Assembly: GCA_964388445.1 (NCBI GenBank)
Contig: CAYMAI010000005.1
Location: 62,001 to 126,000, forward strand
Length of the DNA: 64,000 nucleotides
DNA from: CAYMAI01 sp964388445
GTDB taxonomy: Bacteria; 4484-113; JAGGVC01
Direction of reading: 5' to 3'
Below, piece after piece: positions 40,912 to 49,136 of the stretch. The notes below the pieces were generated by a model, which was not told the DNA's origin, made no database searches, and saw only the letters and a program-made list of their open reading frames with translations. Position 1 is the stretch's first letter. Each line of letters opens with the position of its first letter. Both the position numbers and the translations under genes were made by a program.

Positions 40912-42747
40912 GTGGTCAATCAACTCTCGGTGTCGCCTCGCCATCGGGCCGTATTCATCGCCGTATTTTCGCTCGGCATTCTTGCCGTCATCGGCGTGCA
41001 TGAGCTTTTCGGCGTGTTCGACCTCGTCGAAAATACGCTGCGCGACGTGCGGCTCGCTTCTCGCGGCCAAAAGCCGCCGCCGGACGAAGTTCTTATCGTT
41101 GATTTTCCCGGCTGGCGTTCCGATATGCGGGCGGAGGTTGCCGATGTAATAAGCGCGCTTTCCGAAGGTGGCGCGAAAACGATCGTGCTCGATATTTTGC
41201 TCGACGAGCCTTGGGACGAAGAGGGAGATGCGGCTCTAGAGTCCGCTATCGAAAAAACTCCCGGCATAATACTCGCGATGCAAATCGCTCTCGAAGGCGG
41301 GCAAGTTCACGAGGCGTCGCCCCCGCTCGAAAGATTTTCGCGGCACGCTTGGGGAGTCGGTTTCGCCAATCTCGTTAGCGACCCTTACGACCGCGTGGTG
41401 CGCGAGGCGATTTTGTTCAAAGAGTCCGGCAAGCTGTACCACTCGATTGCGCTTCTGGCGTGCGCTCGCCACGATGGCGCTGATTCGCCGGAAAGTATTT
41501 TGCCCGCGCCAAACGGCGTTAAATTCGCGGGAAAAAGCTTGTCGATGCTGCACGGAACCAGATTTATCAGCTATTACGGCGGACGCGAAGTTTACGACCC
41601 CGAAACCGGAGAAAGCCGGGTATTCACGGACGAGTTGATAGCCAATATGGCGGCTTTGGGATTAATAGAAAAGGACGATTCGCCGTTTGCCGGCAAAATC
41701 GTCATCGTCGGCTCGACGTCCCCGCATACGCGAGATATGCACAAAACGCCGTTCGACGCGACGTCGGCGTCCGAAACTCCGAGCCGGACTCCGGGGATAT
41801 TTGTTCAGGCGAATATTGTCGGCAATCTATTGGACGGCGGCGGTTATATTCCGGATTATCGCAGTTTTACGGCTCCACTGACGGTGATTTTCGCATTCGC
41901 ATTCTGCGCCCTGTTCACGTTTATGCCTCAGCGCTCCGGCTTCGCCGCGGCCGTGGCGGTCTCCTTGGCGATTTTCGCCGTGCAGTATTATTCTTTTCCT
42001 CACGCCGCTTTTTCGCTTTTCGCGCCGGGAGCGGCGGTTCCGCTGGCGTATTTCGCGGGCGTGTATTTCAAATACGCGGAAGAACGCCGAAGCAAGGAAA
42101 TGCTCAGAATGATTTTCGGCCATTATCTTTCGAAAAACCTTGCGAAGACGCTTCTCGACAATCCTTCTCTCATCGAAATGGGCGGAAGCGAAGTGGAATG
42201 CACGTTTTTAATTTGCGACATCGATTCTTTTTCCACGATTTCGGAAAGGCTGAAGCCGATTCAAGTGGTCGAGCTGTTAAATTTTTTCTTCAGCGAAATG
42301 CACGAGGCGGTGAAGCACTATGAAGGATGGCTGAATAAATATTTGGGCGACGGTATGCTCGTCGTTTTCGGCGCGCTTCTTCGCGACGGCAAACATGCGA
42401 GCAGGGCGGTTTTGTCCGCGCTGGAAATGAAATACAGAATTGTCAGGATGCGTGAATTCGTAAAAGAGCGGTTCGGAATCGAAGAGCTCGGCGTAACAAT
42501 AGGCATTCACAGCGGGACGGCCTGCGTAGGCAACATAGGCGCGCCCGACAGAATCGAGTATACGGTTATCGGCGACGCCGTGAACGTATGCGAGCGCATC
42601 GTGGGCGAAGGCAAAAAATCGGGCGAAGACATAGTCATTTCCCACGAAGCCGCCGCGCTCGCAGAAAGTTCCGCGACTTACGAAGAAATTGGCGTATTCA
42701 CGGTCAAGGGCAGAAACAGGCCGGTGGCGATTATGCGCGTCGAGTGA
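40912..42747 (+). CDS. CHASE2-domain class III adenylate/guanylate cyclase
   Basis: 611 residues. N-terminal transmembrane helix, a periplasmic CHASE2 sensor domain (about 35-300; typical V-L-I-V-D-F and K-I-V-I-V-G-S-T segments), two or three transmembrane helices (about 320-385), then a cyclase catalytic domain. First metal-binding aspartates are in I-C-D-I-D-S-F-S (about 434-440). The second metal/lysine region is N-K-Y-L-G-D-G-M (about 476-483), and the Y-T-V-I-G-D-A-V-N-V region is near 549. These are consistent with an active enzyme; ATP is the more likely substrate. A FecR-like gene follows. Leaderless GTG start. Confidence 0.9.
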   Translation: MVNQLSVSPRHRAVFIAVFSLGILAVIGVHELFGVFDLVENTLRDVRLASRGQKPPPDEVLIVDFPGWRSDMRAEVADVISALSEGGAKTIVLDILLDEPWDEEGDAALESAIEKTPGIILAMQIALEGGQVHEASPPLERFSRHAWGVGFANLVSDPYDRVVREAILFKESGKLYHSIALLACARHDGADSPESILPAPNGVKFAGKSLSMLHGTRFISYYGGREVYDPETGESRVFTDELIANMAALGLIEKDDSPFAGKIVIVGSTSPHTRDMHKTPFDATSASETPSRTPGIFVQANIVGNLLDGGGYIPDYRSFTAPLTVIFAFAFCALFTFMPQRSGFAAAVAVSLAIFAVQYYSFPHAAFSLFAPGAAVPLAYFAGVYFKYAEERRSKEMLRMIFGHYLSKNLAKTLLDNPSLIEMGGSEVECTFLICDIDSFSTISERLKPIQVVELLNFFFSEMHEAVKHYEGWLNKYLGDGMLVVFGALLRDGKHASRAVLSALEMKYRIVRMREFVKERFGIEELGVTIGIHSGTACVGNIGAPDRIEYTVIGDAVNVCERIVGEGKKSGEDIVISHEAAALAESSATYEEIGVFTVKGRNRPVAIMRVE

Positions 42748-42836
42748 CCAAATTCCCCGGCTTTTAATTTGCGCGGCTTTCCCCAAAATCGGGTATAACT
42801 TATCGTCATTCATTTTCCCTCTTCGGGGTGTTGAAT

Positions 42837-43493
42837 ATGTTTCCAAAATTGCTGATCGTTTTGATTCTTTTTCTTTCGGCTTTGGCCCCGGCGGCCGCCG
42901 GCGAAGCCGATAAGGAGAAAAAACCGTTCGCGTTCGTCATCGGATATTCCGGCGGCGTTACGGTCGGCACGGAAAAAGCGAGCCTCGGAATGGCGGTTTA
43001 CGACGGCGATTTGGTTAAGGCCGGCGCGAAATCCGCCGTTAGCATTCTTCTTATCGACGACAGCCTTTATAAAGTTGGCGCGCAAAAAAACGTGAAAATA
43101 TCGTCCTCTTTGGTCAAAGGCGATATCAAAAAATTTCCCAAAAAAGACGGCACCTGGGCGATTCTTTACAAGAAATTTCAAGATCGCGTTAAGGCACAAA
43201 AAGACATCACGCAGTACGGCGCGGTGCGCAAGGCGGGATTTCAAGCGGACTTCAGCACGCTCACGAAAGCGGACGTCAAAATGATTGCGGCGGGCGTGGC
43301 GTCGAACTTGAACCTGACTCCGAAGCACGAAGCGTTCTATTTCGTTACGGGTTCGATTTGGGAGTATCACAGCTATTACGAAGAAGCGCACAAAATCTAT
43401 AAGGAAGGGCTGGCGATGTTTCCCACTTCCAAAGACCTTTTGTTCGCGTCGAGCATCGTGTCGGCGAAGTCGGAAGGAAAGGGCAGGTTTTAA
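42837..43493 (+). CDS. exported FecR-like/TPR protein
   Basis: 218 residues. Signal peptide ending A-A-A-G near 23, then a beta-rich domain (Y-S-G-G-V-T-V-G-T to Y-K-V-G-A-Q-K-N-V) that matches the FecR pattern of a barrel with the phrase 'G-D-L-V-K-A-G-A-K-S-A-V', then a helical C-terminus with one TPR-like pair. FecR-like proteins next to CHASE2 cyclases are a recurring arrangement and may sense envelope ligands for them. A TATAAC-like box lies about 40 bases upstream, so it may also be transcribed on its own. Confidence 0.72.
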   Translation: MFPKLLIVLILFLSALAPAAAGEADKEKKPFAFVIGYSGGVTVGTEKASLGMAVYDGDLVKAGAKSAVSILLIDDSLYKVGAQKNVKISSSLVKGDIKKFPKKDGTWAILYKKFQDRVKAQKDITQYGAVRKAGFQADFSTLTKADVKMIAAGVASNLNLTPKHEAFYFVTGSIWEYHSYYEEAHKIYKEGLAMFPTSKDLLFASSIVSAKSEGKGRF

Positions 43494-43496
43494 ATC

Positions 43497-43512
43497 GCCG
43501 GCGTAAGCCGGC
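43497..43512. terminator. hairpin between convergent genes
   Basis: GCCGGC-GTAA-GCCGGC, a 6-bp perfect stem directly after the FecR-like stop and before the stop of the gene on the other strand. Short T-run on either side, so a weak bidirectional terminator. Confidence 0.45.
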
Positions 43513-43513
43513 T

Positions 43514-44335
43514 TTAAGTTCCCGCAGCCACCATTCGTTCGAGAAGCGAAGAGTTTTCGGTCAAGTCGGCCGCGGTGCCGGTCGAGGGCAATTCCAAATT
43601 GATGAAGGTGTATCTGCCCATTTCGTATTTCGCGATTTCGGTGCGCCCGTTGTATATCGTGGTATAGACGAGTTGGTCGCCCATATCGCTGCGAAGCGAA
43701 AGTCTTTTGCACTTCCAGATTTTGTCTTTCCAAGTGACCGTGCGAAAACCCTGGTCTTCGATGAAAACCCAGCTCGTAGAGCGCCGCTGGCCCGTGAACA
43801 TATAGAAAAACATTTTGCTTTGGCCGCGCCATTCGATTAGCGGAACAAGCAGAAGCGCCGATTCGAAGTCGTAAATCCGGTAGCTCGCGCCTGCGGGAAA
43901 AGTCTCTTCGATCGCGTTTTCGGCGTCTCGCTTCGAAGTGACCGCGATGCCAGTTTCGCGGTAAACGGTGTTCGTAAAGTAGTCTGTGCCGCGAACGGAC
44001 AGTTTTCTGGCGCTCCTGACCGGCAACAAAGTTTTTTTGTCAACGATGCAAGTGCTCGACTCCGCCATATCCTGGCTCTTTGCGTTGTACTTAATCGTGT
44101 AATTGTTCGTGCCCATTTCGGGCTCGATGGCCACGCGATAGCTGGCGGTGCCGATGCGCTCGAGTTTCGTGTTGTAAATTCCGAAATTCCAAGTCGTGTT
44201 GTGTTCCCATGCGGGCGGCTTGAACTGCGCTTCGGAATAATCCGCCTGCGAAAACGCGCGGGCATACGGCAATCCGGCGGCAATCGCCGCCGCAAAAACC
44301 ATCGTCGAGAAAACTCTGCCGCAAACGCCTAACAT
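43514..44335 (-). CDS. exported DUF3108-like protein
   Basis: 273 residues. Signal peptide (about 1-24, ending P-Y-A-R-A), then a mainly beta domain: W-N-F-G-I-Y-N-T-K-L-E-R-I-G, Y-T-I-K-Y-N-A-K-S-Q-D and a late F-R-T-V-T-W-K-D-K. The pattern, an outer-envelope beta-barrel-like lipid-transport fold, resembles DUF3108 proteins, but I would not insist. ATG at 44335 lies nine bases after TATAAT on its strand. Divergent from the TPR gene, with only 55 bases between starts. Confidence 0.6.
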   Translation of the reverse strand: MLGVCGRVFSTMVFAAAIAAGLPYARAFSQADYSEAQFKPPAWEHNTTWNFGIYNTKLERIGTASYRVAIEPEMGTNNYTIKYNAKSQDMAESSTCIVDKKTLLPVRSARKLSVRGTDYFTNTVYRETGIAVTSKRDAENAIEETFPAGASYRIYDFESALLLVPLIEWRGQSKMFFYMFTGQRRSTSWVFIEDQGFRTVTWKDKIWKCKRLSLRSDMGDQLVYTTIYNGRTEIAKYEMGRYTFINLELPSTGTAADLTENSSLLERMVAAGT

Positions 44336-44344
44336 ACCGGAGCG

Positions 44345-44350
44345 ATTATA
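44345..44350 (-). promoter_or_regulatory. -10 box TATAAT, divergent pair (left)
   Basis: TATAAT on the minus strand, nine bases before ATG at 44335. Confidence 0.55.
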
Positions 44351-44378
44351 CACAATCGCCGGAAGCGGCTGCAGGTGG

Positions 44379-44384
44379 TAAACT
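44379..44384 (+). promoter_or_regulatory. -10 box TAAACT, divergent pair (right)
   Basis: TAAACT, exactly six bases, GTG at 44391. The two divergent -10 boxes are only 28 bases apart, so their polymerase footprints overlap and the two genes probably compete. Confidence 0.5.
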
Positions 44385-44390
44385 TACACC

Positions 44391-45596
44391 GTGCGGAACT
44401 TCCCGTTTGAAATCGCGGTTTTAAGTTTGGCGCTATGGCCGGCGGCGGTATTTCAGGGCGCCGCAATCGCTCATGCGGCCGATATTCCCGTAATACTCGT
44501 CGGCGATTTTGAAAACCGCTCTGGCGACTCGTCCTACGACAGCGTAGGGGCGGGGCTGGGCATACATTTGTCCGCAACTCTGGCATCGACGGGCAGGGTG
44601 CGCGTTGTAACCCACGAGTCGCGGCGCTCGGCGCTGGCGGAAGCGCGGCTTGCAGGCTCGGGCTTTTCGGGCGATTCGACTGCGCTTTTCGAGCTTTCCG
44701 GCGCGGACGCCGCGCTGACGGGTTCTTTCTCGATTGTGGCGGACGAACTGCTCGTAGGAATCGAACTAATCGACGCGTCGAGCGGCGAAATCAAATCCGT
44801 ACCGCCGATTTACTGCGCCAAATCCGAACTGAAAAATATGTTCGAGAGGGCGGGAACGTGCGTGCTTGAAATGCTTGCGCCGCCGGTAATAAGCGAGACG
44901 AAAGGAATACCGGACGAAATAGAGGTTGTCAGCGCGGAAGTTTCGCTCGGTACGCTTGCCATAAAGGGCGAGCTCGATGCCGCGCTTTTCGGCGCGGACG
45001 GAAGAATGCGCAAGGATTTGGATTTTATCGAAAAGTCGAGACTCATAGAGCTGTGCGAGAGCGCGCTCGAAATCGAAGACGGCGACGCGTTCGTGCATAA
45101 TTGCCTCGGCGCGTTATACGGAACTCTGTACGGCATCGGAGAACCGGAAAAGGCGGTTTTGCATTACGAAAAAGCCATCGAGCTTGCGCCGGGAGACGCT
45201 GCGGCGTATTCCAACTTGGGCGTCGAGCTTTCGCAGGCGGGAAGGCTCGAAGACGCAATCGAAATGTACGATACCGCGATTATGTTGAACGTACGGTACG
45301 CGCCGGCGCATTACAATCTTGCGCTTGCGCATCTTTCTCTGGGCGATTTCGAGCGCGCCGAAATCGAGCTTCAAAACGCGATTCAGTTCGACCGTGGTTA
45401 TTATTCCGCTTATTATTATCTCGGCAAAGCGAAGAGGTTTCTCGAAAAACCTGCCGAAGCGGCAGAGGCGTACGAAAAGTTTTTTGGCTGCGCGCCGGCA
45501 TCGGAAGCGATTAAGTACGAAGGGCTAAAAAGGCTTATCGAGCAGTTGAGATTCGAGGCCGAATCGGCGGCGGAAACGCACGAATTCGAAGACTAG
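44391..45596 (+). CDS. exported protein with FlgO/CsgG-like N-domain and TPR repeats
   Basis: 401 residues. Signal peptide to about 29 (A-H-A-A-D). An alpha/beta domain opens I-L-V-G-D-F-E-N-R-S-G-D, the pattern of CsgG/FlgO/TolB-N-type anticodon-like folds, followed by G-L-G-I-H-L-S-A-T-L. From about residue 225 come four TPR units (for example A-A-A-Y-S-N-L-G-V-E-L-S-Q-A-G and P-A-H-Y-N-L-A-L-A-H). Probably a periplasmic scaffold. Start GTG from the -10 spacing. Confidence 0.72.
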   Translation: MRNFPFEIAVLSLALWPAAVFQGAAIAHAADIPVILVGDFENRSGDSSYDSVGAGLGIHLSATLASTGRVRVVTHESRRSALAEARLAGSGFSGDSTALFELSGADAALTGSFSIVADELLVGIELIDASSGEIKSVPPIYCAKSELKNMFERAGTCVLEMLAPPVISETKGIPDEIEVVSAEVSLGTLAIKGELDAALFGADGRMRKDLDFIEKSRLIELCESALEIEDGDAFVHNCLGALYGTLYGIGEPEKAVLHYEKAIELAPGDAAAYSNLGVELSQAGRLEDAIEMYDTAIMLNVRYAPAHYNLALAHLSLGDFERAEIELQNAIQFDRGYYSAYYYLGKAKRFLEKPAEAAEAYEKFFGCAPASEAIKYEGLKRLIEQLRFEAESAAETHEFED

Positions 45597-45626
45597 CCGG
45601 AAAAACCGGGCCGGAAAAAACGAAAT

Positions 45627-47366
45627 CTATCTTGCGAGAATTTCGTCCACCATTTTTTTGGCTTTCGTCGCGTCGCCCGTGCCGAGCATTCTCGCAAGTT
45701 CCGCGCGCCTTGCATCGCCCGTCACGGGACCGATATTTATCTCGCTCTTTTTGCCGGCGCCGCTTGCGGTTTTCGTAACGGCGAAATGGCGATCCGCGCG
45801 CCCGGCGACCTGAGCGAGGTGCGTGACCGCGATTACCTGACGCACGTTCGAGATTTCCGCCATAACGTCCGCCACCGCTTGCGAAGTCAGTCCGCCCACC
45901 CCCGCTTCGATTTCGTCGAACATCAAAACCGGCGTCGATGTATGCCTTGCGAACGCCGCGGTTATCGCCAGCATCAGCCGGGACATTTCGCCGCCCGACG
46001 CCACGCGCGCCAGCGGCCGGGCGGGCTCGCCGGGATTAAGCGACACCAGGAATTCGGCGTCGTCGTATCCGTCTTCACGAAACCTTTTCAAAACGTCCAA
46101 TGCGGTATTCGCACTATCCGCAGAACCTTCTTCCGCGGCCGGCGCTGCATCCATCAGTCCGGCTACTTCGAATTGCGTTCCCGCGAAATCGAGTTTTTTC
46201 AAATACTCGACGACTCTTTGCTCCAGATTTTTCGCCGTTTTCGAGCGCTCTTTGGACTGCGTGCGGGCAAGTTTATCGCATTCATCCGCGGCGGCTTCGA
46301 TTTCCGCAATTACTTTGTCGCGATTCATTTCGCCGCCGGTTAGCTCTTCGGCTTCGCGCTTTCGCCCTTCAAGCTCCGCCGTTATTCCGTCCGCCGCGCA
46401 TCCGTATTTCAGCGCCAGTCTGTCGATTTCGGCCAGCCGCGATTGAACGTCTTCCAGCGCGGCCGGGTCGCTTTCGACTTCGGCCCTGATAGCGGCCGCG
46501 GCGCTTTCGACCTCGCCCAATCCCGCGTCCATGGCCGCAAGGTCGTCCGCGAGAAGCGCGAACTGCTCGCCCGCATCGGATTCTTCGCCGAGGAGCTTCG
46601 AAAGCTGCAATACGGCCTCCCGGCAGGTTTCAATTTCCCGCCTCGCGCCGCCAGATTCTTCGCCGCCGCCGATGGCATTCGCGATGCGGTCCGCCTGTTC
46701 CGCGATTCGGCCCGCATTCGCAAGAAACGACCGCTTTGCCGATAGTTCGTCCCGTTCGCCCGTACGGATGCCGGCTGCGGCAAGCTCCGCAATTTCCGAT
46801 TCGAGAAGTTTTAGCCGTGCGGTTCGCGCCGCTTCGCCTCTGTCGATAATTTCGAGCTGGCGGACAAGAGCCGTGTGTTTTTCGCGCGCCGCAATGAAAG
46901 CGCGGAGCGCCTTTTCATGAGCGCCGCCGCCGAACGAGTCGAGAATCGAAACGTGAGATTTCGGGTTTAAAAGCGACCGGTTTTCGGTTTGGCCCGAATA
47001 ATCAACGAGCGCCGCCGCTATTTGGCGCGCCGTTTGTGCGGCGATTTTCGCGCCGTCGAGCGTAATTCGCGACGAGCCGCCCAGCCTCGCAACGCGCTCA
47101 AGAGTGTGAGCGCCGGCATGCAGCGCCGGGCCGCCGCCGATGCGAGCGCCTTCCGGCATTTCGAATTCGACGGCCACGCACAGCCGCTCGCCGGTATCGG
47201 GGAATACTTGCGAACCCGTTCGCGCGCCGAGCGCGAAATCGATTGCGTCGAGCAATAGCGTTTTGCCCGCGCCGGTCTCGCCGCTTATCGCGTTAAACCC
47301 GGGCGCGAATTCCACGCTCGCGCCCGCAAGCAGGCTGTACCGTTCGATATTTACGCTCCGGAGCAC
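45627..47366 (-). CDS. recN: DNA repair protein RecN
   Basis: 579 residues, an SMC-like ATPase of double-strand break repair. Walker A G-E-T-G-A-G-K-T near residue 30, coiled-coil arms through the middle, ABC signature A-S-G-G-E-M-S-R, and Walker B L-M-F-D-E-I-E-A-G. Slightly longer than usual (about 550). GTG at 47366 is six bases after TAAAAT. No LexA box of a known type was seen. Confidence 0.95.
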   Translation of the reverse strand: MLRSVNIERYSLLAGASVEFAPGFNAISGETGAGKTLLLDAIDFALGARTGSQVFPDTGERLCVAVEFEMPEGARIGGGPALHAGAHTLERVARLGGSSRITLDGAKIAAQTARQIAAALVDYSGQTENRSLLNPKSHVSILDSFGGGAHEKALRAFIAAREKHTALVRQLEIIDRGEAARTARLKLLESEIAELAAAGIRTGERDELSAKRSFLANAGRIAEQADRIANAIGGGEESGGARREIETCREAVLQLSKLLGEESDAGEQFALLADDLAAMDAGLGEVESAAAAIRAEVESDPAALEDVQSRLAEIDRLALKYGCAADGITAELEGRKREAEELTGGEMNRDKVIAEIEAAADECDKLARTQSKERSKTAKNLEQRVVEYLKKLDFAGTQFEVAGLMDAAPAAEEGSADSANTALDVLKRFREDGYDDAEFLVSLNPGEPARPLARVASGGEMSRLMLAITAAFARHTSTPVLMFDEIEAGVGGLTSQAVADVMAEISNVRQVIAVTHLAQVAGRADRHFAVTKTASGAGKKSEINIGPVTGDARRAELARMLGTGDATKAKKMVDEILAR

Positions 47367-47372
47367 GACGGA

Positions 47373-47378
47373 ATTTTA
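47373..47378 (-). promoter_or_regulatory. -10 box TAAAAT of recN
   Basis: TAAAAT on the minus strand, six bases, GTG at 47366. Confidence 0.6.
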
Positions 47379-47492
47379 GCAGGCATTTTTAACCAGCGAA
47401 CAGCGGGTTTCCAAAATGGCCTATGAATAATCCTGATTATCTGATATTGTGTTTTTGCCTGCGGGTAAAAGACGCGGCAGGAAGGGATTCGT

Positions 47493-49040
47493 TTGAGCAT
47501 TTATAGCAAGTTTTTATTTAGTGTGCCGCTTTGGAACGGGTTTCGCAAATCCGTTGTAATGGCAGTTTTCGTTCTAATTACCACCGCAATTTTATCTGCA
47601 GTTCCTGCCTTGCGGGCATCGGCCGCAGATCCAGCCACGGAAAAGGACGTTCGCCTTTTAGAGCTTTTCAAGTTTTTCGTGACGGAAAAAGGCAAAGAAA
47701 TCCGGGGAGACATGAAGGGGCTGCGCGCACGCCAGATCGCGTACGAGCAGGCCGTCCGGGACGCCGAAGAAAGATTCGGTATGCTGCCGGAATATTGGGA
47801 AATGCGGGCGGAAAGCGAAGCGCGCTCGCGATCGGAAGACAAACTTTCTCCCGAAGACGCCGCCGCTTATGCAAAACCGTTTTCCTTTAGCGAAACTGGC
47901 GAACTCGATGAGGACGAAAAACTGGAGCCTATCGAACCTTGGGTGCGATACGATTTTGCCGAGCACGATATCAATATGATTAGAAAAGCGCTGGAACTGG
48001 ACCCCGCAAGGCCACAATTGATAGCGCTGCTTGGAGATCTCGAATTGCAGGAGCGTTCGGAAGAATACGGCAGGGCTAAAGACGACGGCGAATTCCCGAT
48101 TTGGAAACCTGGGTGGGATTACATCGCGATCGACGCTTATGCAAAGGCGGCAAGTATCGATCCCGACAATGGATATTATCCGTTCATAGAGGCGGTATAT
48201 AGAATTGGCTTAGGCGAAATCGACGAAGCTCTTATTCTTTTCGAAAAGGCAGCTGAGCGCGATAAATTTACGTTACCGGAATTGTTTCCTCAATCTTTTA
48301 CGACGATGGATTTTGCGCAAGAAGAAACGAATGAGACATTTAACGAGCCTGAATTCGCATTGTTGTTTTACTATGCGATGTTTTCACTTCATAACGATTC
48401 ACTTGCACAGGAAATAGCGATTAGAGATGCATATAGGAACGCGCAGCTCGCTGTAAGACTTGGTTATCCTTATGCGCGTCTGTTTACTGCCATGCACAAG
48501 TCGGCTTGTAAGTATGGCACTGCGGAAAATGCCGATGCTTATACCGGCATTTTTGCAACAGTGATGATTAAGGTTTTATGCGGCGAAACGCTGGAAATTG
48601 CCCGCTCGAACCGCGATTCGGATTTGGAAAGAACTTCAGCGCTTGCATATGGCATCGCGGATGGGATTCATTCAAGTATAGGCAATTCTATAGGCTCCAT
48701 TATGACTTCTAGCTTTCCCGGTGATTTAACGGATTTTTTCGCCATCGAGATGTCGTACTTGCTGGAAGAAATATATAATAGCAAGTTAGAGGATAAGCAA
48801 ATAAAATACATATTCGATGCGGAGTCGAGCGAGCAGTTTAATGAAAGATTATACGAATATTCCAGCTTGAAAAATGGAGCAGTGATTTTAATATCTTTCA
48901 ATCCCAAATCAGGTATATCCAATGTAGATAAAAAAGAGATTTCACTCCTCAGCAAACTGGATTACAATAATCCACTTCAATGGTATGAATCTTGGCTCGT
49001 CAGGAATCGGCTTGCCGATCCAAATGACGAATCCGAGTAA
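47493..49040 (+). CDS. exported TPR-like protein, paralog 1 of 3
   Basis: 515 residues. A signal-anchor helix (about 22-43, ending A-L-R-A-S-A-A-D), then helix-rich sequence with TPR-like pieces (I-R-K-A-L-E-L-D-P-A-R-P, A-Y-A-K-A-A-S-I-D-P-D-N-G-Y-Y-P). It ends K-L-D-Y-N-N-P-L-Q-W-Y-E-S-W-L-V, shared in form with the two following genes. TTG start at 47493 with GGAAGGG upstream. Coding is A+T-richer than the window average in its second half. No enzyme motif seen. Confidence 0.7.
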   Translation: MSIYSKFLFSVPLWNGFRKSVVMAVFVLITTAILSAVPALRASAADPATEKDVRLLELFKFFVTEKGKEIRGDMKGLRARQIAYEQAVRDAEERFGMLPEYWEMRAESEARSRSEDKLSPEDAAAYAKPFSFSETGELDEDEKLEPIEPWVRYDFAEHDINMIRKALELDPARPQLIALLGDLELQERSEEYGRAKDDGEFPIWKPGWDYIAIDAYAKAASIDPDNGYYPFIEAVYRIGLGEIDEALILFEKAAERDKFTLPELFPQSFTTMDFAQEETNETFNEPEFALLFYYAMFSLHNDSLAQEIAIRDAYRNAQLAVRLGYPYARLFTAMHKSACKYGTAENADAYTGIFATVMIKVLCGETLEIARSNRDSDLERTSALAYGIADGIHSSIGNSIGSIMTSSFPGDLTDFFAIEMSYLLEEIYNSKLEDKQIKYIFDAESSEQFNERLYEYSSLKNGAVILISFNPKSGISNVDKKEISLLSKLDYNNPLQWYESWLVRNRLADPNDESE

Positions 49041-49106
49041 TCGCAAGCAAAGTCAATTATAGTCAAGCGGTTTGGCGTTGAATTTTAGGGATACGCTAAA
49101 TTCGAG

Positions 49107-49112
49107 TATAAT
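49107..49112 (+). promoter_or_regulatory. consensus -10 TATAAT
   Basis: TATAAT, 24-base leader with AAGGAGG, ATG at 49137. A separate promoter for paralogs 2 and 3. Confidence 0.6.
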
Positions 49113-49136
49113 CTAGCGTCGTTAAGGAGGATCGAG

